The notes below the pieces were generated by a model. It ran no database searches. It saw only the letters and a program-made list of their open reading frames with translations, and was not told the DNA's origin. The position numbers and the translations under genes were made by a program. DNA of 64,000 nt. Origin: Corynebacterium hindlerae (GTDB lineage: Bacteria; Actinomycetota; Actinomycetes; Mycobacteriales; Mycobacteriaceae). The stretch covers positions 1,085,069-1,149,068 of the forward strand of contig NZ_CP059833.1 of assembly GCF_014117265.1 (NCBI RefSeq), given 5' to 3'. Every line of letters begins with the position of its first letter. The first letter of the stretch is position 1. Below are positions 54,461-61,042 of the stretch, in pieces.

Positions 54461-55036
54461 CTAGCCGCTCCGCCGTTTCTTGGTGCGCAGCATGTCCAGG
54501 CTCATCGTCGTGCCTAGAATCGCGGCGTGCTGGCACTCGCTGAGGCCCGAGGTCATCGCCAGGTGGTAGGTGCTCTTGCCCAGAAACGCGTTACCTAATC
54601 CAGCCCAGCCCGCGTTGACACGCGCAATCTCGCGGCCCTGCGACAACATGGAAAAATCGAGGTCCCATAGGTTTCCGGCTACCTCGACGTCCGCGAACCC
54701 TTCCATGGCCACCGTCAGTCGCGTCTTGAACAACGTGATCTCCCTGCGGATGCGCGCCAGCGGCTGTTCCCCGGCCGCGGCGTACACCTCGTAGGTGTCG
54801 TGCAGCAGGTTCGGCGGGTCCTTGATCACGATTATCGGCGCGACGGGACTTCCCTGCGGGTCCGTCGACGCGACTGCCAGGCTGCGCGAGCCCATGAAGA
54901 AGTCGCCGATCTTCGAGCCCTGCACGACGGCACCGACAGGCACGCCGCGCGCGTCCGTGATAGTGAATTCGTCGACCATAAACGATTTGGCCTGGGAGAT
55001 GACGAGGTTGTCCAGCGTGAGCAATGGAGGTGTCAT
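54461..55036 (-). CDS. LURP-one-related (tubby-like) protein
   Basis: 191 residues from an ATG at 55036; the frame is open to 55216 but the conserved part begins here. It has the LURP-one/scramblase-like beta-barrel pattern: LVISQAKSFMVDEFTITDARG, IIVIKDPPNLLHDTYEVYAA, GNLWDLDFSMLSQGREIARV, then a hydrophobic strand-helix with MTSGLSECQHAAILGTTMS. Proteins of this fold bind lipids or act as phospholipid-related accessory factors; the bacterial role is unknown. It follows the TetR gene convergently and lies in the same orientation as the PadR gene, 73 bases downstream. Confidence 0.68.
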   Translation of the reverse strand: MTPPLLTLDNLVISQAKSFMVDEFTITDARGVPVGAVVQGSKIGDFFMGSRSLAVASTDPQGSPVAPIIVIKDPPNLLHDTYEVYAAAGEQPLARIRREITLFKTRLTVAMEGFADVEVAGNLWDLDFSMLSQGREIARVNAGWAGLGNAFLGKSTYHLAMTSGLSECQHAAILGTTMSLDMLRTKKRRSG

Positions 55037-55109
55037 AGTTAAGGAATTTGTTCGCTTCCCGACGAAGCACGCGGCGTTTCCCTCCAAACCCGTGTTGCGG
55101 GTGCAGGCG

Positions 55110-55469
55110 CTATCGCGGGAGCGTGACCGTCGATGCGCGCACTCGGGCCAGGTATTCGGCTCCCAGACTGGTGAGTGATATTTCCTTGCTCTTCGCGCCG
55201 GTCCGGGCGGTCGCAACGTGCCGGCTGGAGAGGAATTCTTGCCCCTCGAGGCGCTTGACAGTGCGGTACATGCCGCGTTCGGTCAACGTCCAACCGGTGG
55301 CGGCCATGGCGCGCTCGGCGATCTCTGCCACGCCGAGAGGCTGGTGACATTCGACCACCGCGAGGATCACCGGGGCGAGCATGGCCTTCTTGTAGGTCCC
55401 CACCCATGTCTCGGCTTGGTGGTCCAGCCATTCCTGGGTTTCGTCGGGGCGGTTGGCCTTGGCAGGCAT
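55110..55469 (-). CDS. PadR-like winged-helix regulator
   Basis: 119 residues from ATG 55469 (MPAKANRPDETQEWL); its ribosome site GGAAAG lies inside the previous gene. The winged helix (AMLAPVILAVVECHQPLGVA, ERGMYRTVKRLEGQEFLSSR, KEISLTSLGAEYLARVRAS) matches PadR-type regulators, though an N-terminal helical piece precedes it. It is translationally coupled to the small membrane protein gene (TAATG), the common arrangement of PadR regulator and regulated membrane protein. Confidence 0.8.
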   Translation of the reverse strand: MPAKANRPDETQEWLDHQAETWVGTYKKAMLAPVILAVVECHQPLGVAEIAERAMAATGWTLTERGMYRTVKRLEGQEFLSSRHVATARTGAKSKEISLTSLGAEYLARVRASTVTLPR

Positions 55470-55882
55470 TAATCTTTCCACCCGCCGCCGAGGGTGGCGC
55501 CGAACAGATGCACAACAAGTCCGATACCCCAGAAGGCGGGCATGGCAATAGCGGAGGCGACCCAGCCGGGCTCGGGCGCGCCGGCGGTAAATGCACCGCC
55601 CAGCATGGCGTGGAGCGCGAACGATGCGTTGACAACAACATAGGCCATTGCATGTGTGACTGCGTTGCCGAAACGAACTTTGTTCAACGCTTTCCGGTTG
55701 CCCCAGTGCCAGATGAAGATGGCCGCGGCGATAACGAATAAACCGATGGCGGCAACCGGGGTAATGCCCTGCACGGCGATGAAAATCTGCAGGGCGGCGA
55801 CAGCAGCAAGGAGTACGAGGAGATAAGGGAGGATGAGGGACTTGGAGGTGGCGGGCGTGCTCGCCGCGTGCGTGGTTGCCAT
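55469..55882 (-). CDS. Small four-TM membrane protein coupled to the PadR gene
   Basis: 137 residues with four hydrophobic segments (SLILPYLLVLLAAVAALQIF, PVAAIGLFVIAAAIFIWHWG, VTHAMAYVVVNASFALHAM and SAIAMPAFWGIGLVVHLF). Its stop overlaps the PadR ATG. No family is recognised with confidence. A perfect palindrome GGTAC-A-GTACC at 55900-55910 just upstream is a candidate operator. Confidence 0.72.
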   Translation of the reverse strand: MATTHAASTPATSKSLILPYLLVLLAAVAALQIFIAVQGITPVAAIGLFVIAAAIFIWHWGNRKALNKVRFGNAVTHAMAYVVVNASFALHAMLGGAFTAGAPEPGWVASAIAMPAFWGIGLVVHLFGATLGGGWKD

Positions 55883-56212
55883 ATCGTTAGTGCACTACTG
55901 GTACAGTACCAACGGCAAGAATGTGGGCTGCGACCGCTTTCGGCACCCCTACTTTTGGCGCCTGTACCGATTCCGTACCTTGCGCCCCCTTACAGGAACC
56001 GAAACTTTCGACACTTGTCGCGGACAGCCGCCTCGCCAGAATTAGGATGCCCGGCCCCCGGAAGCCGGCCGAGCTCTCACACTTCGCACGGCCTGTAACA
56101 CACGAAATGTTTGACCGATTGATTATATTGAGTGAACCGATGGCGCAACGTCTCAGGGATTTCGGACAGCCACAGGCGTGAGGAAACGACACAAGACCGA
56201 GAGGCGACGACC
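55883..56212. promoter_or_regulatory. Control region between the PadR operon and the GT87 pseudogene
   Basis: A spacer of 330 bases without a supported gene. It carries the perfect palindrome GGTACAGTACC (55900-55910), likely the PadR operator and promoter region, and GC-rich sequence in the middle. A 13-codon open frame at 56140 reads MAQRLRDF..., oddly like MAQRLRDY in the pseudogene; no ribosome site precedes it. Confidence 0.45.
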
Positions 56213-57438
56213 TTGCGCAAAATTCTTGCCGGTACCCCGACCCTTATCGGCGGGCTCGTTGTGTTCATCCTGTGGATGGCCCAGCGGCTCCGCGACTACC
56301 CCGGCGATCACGCGCTGAAGTGGCGCGTCCCTTTCGACCTCGAGATCTACCGCAGGGGGGCGCCGCGGTGCTTCACGGCGAGATCCTGTAAGACAAGATC
56401 TTCCTCGAGGGTTTCGGTTTCACCTACCCGCCTTTTGCGGGTGTCGTTTTTGCGTTCTTCTCATTTCTCTCCGAAAACGCGCTGATCATTCTGTGGCAGG
56501 TCGGCATGATCGGCTTGCTCGCCGCGGTCATCGCGATGGTTATCCACGAGCGCGGATACCGCCTTACCCCGCTCACTCTCGTCGTGTGCGCCTTGCTCCC
56601 CGTCGCCAGCATCGGCAACGAAGCCATCCACGGTACTCTGTTCTACGGTCAGATCAACATTCTCCTCATGTTTCTGGTCGCGCTCGACATCCTTCCCGCG
56701 CGGCGGCGTCTGCCTGGAGTCGGGATCGGCATCGCCGCAGGTCTCAAACTCACGCCCGCATACATGGGCCTGGTGCTCCTGTTCCAGAGGCGCTGGTGGG
56801 CCGCCGTCGTATCGGTGGCAACCTTCGCCGTCACCGTCGTGATCGGTTACCTATTCGTGCGCGACGCGAATGATTACTGGATCCGCGCGATGCTCGACTC
56901 CTCGCGAATCGGCACTTCGGACAACACCGGCTCGAAGTCGGTCTTGTCGGTCCTGCATTGCAACTTCGACGTGGAGGGCGGCTGGGTCTGGATCCTTTGC
57001 GTCGTCGTGATCTTTGCCGTCACCTGCCTAGCACTGCGCACGGCGATGCTGCGGGACAACCGCTCCATGGCGTTTGCGCTCACCGGTATCAGCTCCTGCC
57101 TGATCTCTCCGTTTTCCTGGTACCACCACTTCGTCTGGCTTGTTCCGCTGGGCATTGTCCTGTTTCTCGAGGTCAACGAGTGGATCCGACAGCGCGTGAC
57201 CAATGTGTGGGGTAAGCAACTCGCAGGCTTGGGGTCGCTGATCGCCGTGATCGTGTTCCACATCCCCTTCGTGGCGTACACGGTGTGGTGGGAAATGTCC
57301 TCGCGCGGCCTGGACTACTACTCCACGAACATTCCCTGGATGAACGTCCTCTGGACCGGCCTGAGCTTCCTGTTCCTCGTCGGTTACGCGGTTTTCGGCT
57401 TCATTCCGCGGTGCCGGTCCTCCCGCCGGTGTGCCTAG
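56213..57438 (+). pseudogene. Broken GT87 (DUF2029-type) mannosyltransferase gene
   Basis: A polytopic polyprenyl-phosphate-mannose-dependent transferase gene of about 400 codons with two lesions. The N-terminal part (likely TTG start at 56213) reads LRKILAGTPTLIGGLVVFIL and PFDLEIYRRGA, then the frame shifts at the G-run 56355-56360. The resumed frame AAVLHGEIL meets a TAA at 56389, where Tyr would be expected (LYD), before DKIFLEGFGFTYPPFAGVVF. The remainder is open to 57438 (FYGQINILLMFLVALDI, AAGLKLTPAYMGL, SPFSWYHHFVWLVPLG), typical of GT87. An internal ATG at 56506 might express a truncated piece, but without the N-terminal catalytic loop. Its end abuts the IS. Confidence 0.85.
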
Positions 57439-58377
57439 GGCGTGTCTGACAATTGAGGGAAGCGCGGCATGGGACCCTGGCTCCCGTGACGCGTTTTCAC
57501 ATGTTGAGTGATGCCCAGTGGGAGATGGTCGAAGAGCTTCTGCCCCGTCGCACGGGGAGAAAAGGCCGACCGTTCTCCGATCCCCGGCAGATGCTCGAGG
57601 GCATCCTCTACCGCCTGCGGGCAGGGATCGCGTGGCGTGACCTGCCCGCCTGCTTCGGGTCCTGGCAGACGGTCTACACCTGGCACAACCGGATGGCCAA
57701 GGACGGCACCTGGGACGTGATCCTTCAGCGACTTCTTACACAGGCCGATACAGAAGACCTGATCGACTGGTCGGTGTCGGTGGACTCGACGATCACCCGG
57801 GCCCATCAGCACGCCACGAACATCACGCGGGTCACAGGGGGCTTTGTCGAATTACAACAACCCGCTGGCCGATCCGCCTGATCACGCGGTCGGCCGATCA
57901 CGGGGTGGTCTGTCTACCAAGGTCCACGCCCTGGTCGACGGCCACGGCATGCCCCTGACCATGATCGTCACTGCGGGCCACCGCGGTGACTGCCCGGTCC
58001 TGATCCCGTTGTCGAAACGCCTGCGGGTGCCCGGGACGGTGGGCCGACCGCGCACCCGGCCCGATGAACTCCGCGCGGATAGGGCGTATGCATCGAAAGC
58101 TGTGCGCAGGTATCTGCGCGAGCACAAGATCACGGCGACGATCCCGGAGAAGAAGGACGTGATCGCCGCCCGGAAGCGGAAAGGCTCGAAGGGTGGGCGT
58201 CCACCGACGTTCGATGCGCAGTCCTACAAGGGCCGCAACGTGGTGGAACGGTTTTTCGGCAACCTCAAGCAGTGGCGGGGTGTGGCCACCCGGTACGACA
58301 AGCTTGCGGTTGTCTACCGGGCCGGCGTGATGGCTATCGCCGTCATGACCTGGCTGAAGAAATTGTCAGACACGCCC
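57438..58377 (+). mobile_element. IS5-family insertion sequence, about 940 bp
   Basis: Terminal inverted repeats of 17 bases (GGGCGTGTCTGACAATT at 57438-57454 and its complement at 58361-58377) are flanked by CTA and TAG, consistent with a TA target duplication in CTAG. Two overlapping open frames together encode a DDE transposase, as in the IS427-type subgroup that uses a frameshift. The right end adjoins the original chromosomal sequence upstream of the ABC transporter. Confidence 0.92.
57486..57881 (+). CDS. IS5-family transposase, first frame
   Basis: About 131 residues from a GTG at 57486 (an ATG at 57501 is the alternative start, MLSDAQWEMVEELLP). It carries the DUF4096-type N-terminal domain (RQMLEGILYRLRAGIAWRDLP, TVYTWHNRMAKDGTW) and the first catalytic Asp in SVSVDSTITRAHQH. 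The frame ends soon after a GGGGG run at about 57837. A shift to the second frame is needed for a full transposase. Confidence 0.88.
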   Translation: MTRFHMLSDAQWEMVEELLPRRTGRKGRPFSDPRQMLEGILYRLRAGIAWRDLPACFGSWQTVYTWHNRMAKDGTWDVILQRLLTQADTEDLIDWSVSVDSTITRAHQHATNITRVTGGFVELQQPAGRSA

Positions 58378-58380
58378 TAG
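57844..58380 (+). CDS. IS5-family transposase, second frame
   Basis: 178 residues. It contains the conserved AVGRSRGGLSTKVHALVDGHG, the second catalytic Asp in RADRAY and the third, Glu, in NVVERFFGNLKQWR. It overlaps the end of the first frame by 38 bases. It is probably expressed as a frameshift fusion, not as an independent protein. The stop TAG lies in the flanking target sequence. Confidence 0.88.
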   Translation: MSNYNNPLADPPDHAVGRSRGGLSTKVHALVDGHGMPLTMIVTAGHRGDCPVLIPLSKRLRVPGTVGRPRTRPDELRADRAYASKAVRRYLREHKITATIPEKKDVIAARKRKGSKGGRPPTFDAQSYKGRNVVERFFGNLKQWRGVATRYDKLAVVYRAGVMAIAVMTWLKKLSDTP

Positions 58381-58460
58381 CGACATCATGCCTGGGTATG
58401 ACGAAAAGATCCTCCTGGGAGTCGATGTTTTAGCAGCTCAGAAACGACAAGATGGTCTTC

Positions 58461-59369
58461 ATGACCACAATCATTGAGACAAGAAATCTCACCAAGAAGT
58501 ATGGTTCGACTAGTGTCGTCGACAAGCTAAATTTGGCAGTATCCGAAGGCAGCGTTCATGGCTTGTTGGGGCCAAATGGATCTGGCAAATCCACCACCAT
58601 GAAAATGATGCTCGGGCTGCTCAAGCCGACCGATGGCGAAATTTACATGCTGGGGCGGCCAATGAACCGCGAGACTCGTAGCCAAGTGCTAGCGCATGTT
58701 GGTTCTCTAATCGAGCAACCGTCGGCATATTTGCATCTCACCGGTGCCGAAAACTTAGGGATCGCAGCACGACTGCTGCGCGCTGAGCCGGCAAATGTGC
58801 AGCGTGCGATCCACCTTGTGCGCTTGGAAAAACACATGGACAAGCTGGTCAAAGACTACTCGCTAGGCATGAAGCAGCGACTCGGTATCGCGTTGGCGTT
58901 GCTCCGCGACCCTAAGATTCTCATCTTGGATGAGCCAACGAATGGTCTAGATCCAGCGGGCATCGAGGAAATCCGAGAGCTCATCGTCAGCCTTGCTCGC
59001 GAGGAAGGCCGCACGGTACTGGTGTCGAGTCATCTACTCTCCGAGATCGAAAAGATGGCGACAGAATTAAGCATCATCCACCAAGGTCAGCTCCTATTCC
59101 AAGGGACGCAGCGGGAGCTATTCGAAACCAAGCTGCCAGATGTCTTTGTGGAGACCCCTTCTCCAGCACGGGCAGCTGATGCGTTGCGGGCTCTAGACCC
59201 CGCAACAGTTTCGGGAGGGCTGCTGCTCGGAAACCTGAGTGAGCAGGACGTTTCGGAAATGTGCGTGCGTCTCGTTGAGCAAGGAATTCCGATCACTCAG
59301 GTAGTCCGACAGCATCGTAGCTTGGAAGAAGTCTTCATCGGGCTCACTGGTCGAGGAGGCTTGCAATGA
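58461..59369 (+). CDS. ABC transporter ATPase (lantibiotic-immunity/bacitracin type)
   Basis: 302 residues from ATG 58461 (MTTIIETRNLTKKYGS); ATG 58452 is an equally open start. It has Walker A GPNGSGKST, signature YSLGMKQRLGIALALL, Walker B ILILDEPTNGLDP and the His switch VLVSSHLLSEIEKM. The BcrA/EpiF-like pattern (GLLKPTDGEIYMLGRP, IEQPSAYLHLTGAENL) identifies an antimicrobial-peptide export group. It forms an operon with two ABC-2 permease genes; the stop overlaps the first permease start. An NarL-type two-component system lies just the other side of the IS island, as expected for such a resistance unit. Confidence 0.9.
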   Translation: MTTIIETRNLTKKYGSTSVVDKLNLAVSEGSVHGLLGPNGSGKSTTMKMMLGLLKPTDGEIYMLGRPMNRETRSQVLAHVGSLIEQPSAYLHLTGAENLGIAARLLRAEPANVQRAIHLVRLEKHMDKLVKDYSLGMKQRLGIALALLRDPKILILDEPTNGLDPAGIEEIRELIVSLAREEGRTVLVSSHLLSEIEKMATELSIIHQGQLLFQGTQRELFETKLPDVFVETPSPARAADALRALDPATVSGGLLLGNLSEQDVSEMCVRLVEQGIPITQVVRQHRSLEEVFIGLTGRGGLQ

Positions 59370-60124
59370 TAGAAAACCTTGCCATCGAAGTCGCTAAACT
59401 TCGACGCTCTCACGTGGGGCTTTTTGGAATCGGGTTGACGGTGGGCATTGTGTTGTTCACCAGCATGGGGCTTTTTAAAACAGGGAAAATCGATTCTTTT
59501 GTCGTGAACCCAGATGAACAATGGGCGACGTACTTGATCGGCTATTTGTTGGTGCTGTCGTTGCTTGCTCCTATTCAACTCGCGCTGCTTGCTAGCCGTG
59601 CTGTAGATCCCGAGCACTTGGCCGGCGGTTGGCGTCTCAATGCCGTTGCAGGTACCTGGCCCGGCATGTTGCTCCGTCGAAAGTTTGTGATCTTCTTGTT
59701 CATTTTGGTCTTACTGCGCGTCGTGGAATTGGGCGTGATTTTGGGTGCGCCATTCACATTGGGGGCTCCCGGTCCTTCAGCTGAAGTTTGGGGAGTTTGG
59801 GTAGGTACCGCGGCTGGCGCCTTGGGCACAAGTGCAGCGATGTTGGCAATTTTCATGTGGATTGCTGCCCGATTCGAATCCCAATTGGTAGTGCTTGGTG
59901 TGGGCGTTCTCGGTGGGCTGTTAGGTATCTGGGGAATGCTCTCACCGAAGTGGTTAAGCATGATCAATCCGTTTGGCTATTTCGCAGTGATAACCCCGTA
60001 CACCTTCACGGACGCTGGTGTCATCCCAGTTCAACAAGCATGGGTTCCATGGGGATTATTCGTGGTGATTGCTGCGGCCAGTTTTGTCTTTTTGACCCAT
60101 CGACTTAATTCAAGGGAGTACTAA
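59366..60124 (+). CDS. ABC-2 type permease (lantibiotic-immunity E-like)
   Basis: 252 residues with six TM segments. It opens IENLAIEVAKLRRSHVGLFG, the typical short amphipathic start of lantibiotic-immunity permeases, with further segments at about 50-70, 95-120, 135-165, 170-190 and 225-245. It overlaps the ATPase stop by 4 bases and lies 2 bases before the second permease. The pair makes a heterodimeric membrane part. Confidence 0.85.
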   Translation: MIENLAIEVAKLRRSHVGLFGIGLTVGIVLFTSMGLFKTGKIDSFVVNPDEQWATYLIGYLLVLSLLAPIQLALLASRAVDPEHLAGGWRLNAVAGTWPGMLLRRKFVIFLFILVLLRVVELGVILGAPFTLGAPGPSAEVWGVWVGTAAGALGTSAAMLAIFMWIAARFESQLVVLGVGVLGGLLGIWGMLSPKWLSMINPFGYFAVITPYTFTDAGVIPVQQAWVPWGLFVVIAAASFVFLTHRLNSREY

Positions 60125-60126
60125 CA

Positions 60127-60873
60127 ATGCTGCTTCGAAATGAACTCCTTAAGTTCCGACGATCCCACATTTGGACGGTTTTAGTACTCATCCCGTTCAT
60201 TTCAGTCAGTTATGGAGCTGGAAACTACTCGGCAAATAAGGAAATGCTCACTGCGGGCTGGTCTAGCTATCTTTCTCAGGTCGTGCTGTTTTATGGATTG
60301 TTTTTCATGACTATCGGTATCGCGATCCTTGGTTCTGCTGCGTGGCGTCTCGAACACCGCGGATTCAACTGGAATCAGTTGATGACAATGCCACGGGGAG
60401 TTGGGGGAACAATCGCCGCAAAGATCGGCGCTTTGGTGGTGTTGGTTTCGCTCATGCAACTCATGCTCCTGCTATTTGGCATCATTGCCGGCATGGTACT
60501 TCGCGTACCTGGGTCTTTGCCATGGGAAAATATTGCGGGAATCGTATTGGCGATACTACCGGGAGCGGCAGTGGCATCCTGGCAATCTTTCTTCTCGATG
60601 ATTATCCGCAATTTCGCGGCACCAGTTGCCATAGCACTAGGCGGCACAATCCTTACTTATGGAGTAGTGAGCGCCGGCTTTGAAAAGCTCATGTGGGTCC
60701 TTCCGTCTGCACTCATAACCAATACGATTTCTCTTGGCAGCACTGCAGTGTCTACGGCGGGAGATCTAAACCTTTCTACTTTGATTGCACTCGTGGCCTC
60801 GTCAGTGGTTCTTACTGTCTTGGGTTGGGGGCTGTCGGTGATGTGGTTGCAGAGGGTTGATATTCGGTCGTAG
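60127..60873 (+). CDS. ABC-2 type permease (lantibiotic-immunity G-like)
   Basis: 248 residues, six TM segments, with AAGGGAG upstream. It starts MLLRNELLKFRRSHIWTVLV, the same LKxxRSH pattern as its partner, and has EHRGFNWNQLMTMPRGV, which is characteristic of the MutG/EpiG permeases. It completes the exporter, which probably protects against a lantibiotic-like or other cell-wall-targeting peptide (function inferred). The operon ends at the terminator before rpoC. Confidence 0.86.
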   Translation: MLLRNELLKFRRSHIWTVLVLIPFISVSYGAGNYSANKEMLTAGWSSYLSQVVLFYGLFFMTIGIAILGSAAWRLEHRGFNWNQLMTMPRGVGGTIAAKIGALVVLVSLMQLMLLLFGIIAGMVLRVPGSLPWENIAGIVLAILPGAAVASWQSFFSMIIRNFAAPVAIALGGTILTYGVVSAGFEKLMWVLPSALITNTISLGSTAVSTAGDLNLSTLIALVASSVVLTVLGWGLSVMWLQRVDIRS

Positions 60874-60958
60874 TTACTTACCTTCTGTCGAATCAGCTCC
60901 AACTTGTGACGAAGCCACCCCGTTTCAGCCGAACGGAACTACAAATTCGACAAAAGAG

Positions 60959-61017
60959 AAAACCCCGCTTCGCACCCTCCCACCCACTGGGAGGTTGTTT
61001 GTGCGAAGCGGGGTTTT
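60959..61017. terminator. Bidirectional terminator between the ABC operon and rpoC
   Basis: Outer arms AAAACCCCGCTTCGCAC and GTGCGAAGCGGGGTTTT are a perfect 17-bp match, enclosing an inner hairpin CCTCCCA...TGGGAGG. A and T runs close both ends. It lies 25 bases past the rpoC stop and serves both convergent operons. Confidence 0.9.
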
Positions 61018-61042
61018 CGTTATCTAAAGCAGACCGAGGACC

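Noticed and set aside
56140..56181. Short open frame encoding MAQRLRDF..., similar to MAQRLRDY in the GT87 remnant
   Set aside because: The seven-residue match uses different codons and has no ribosome site; it may be chance and is not called as a gene.
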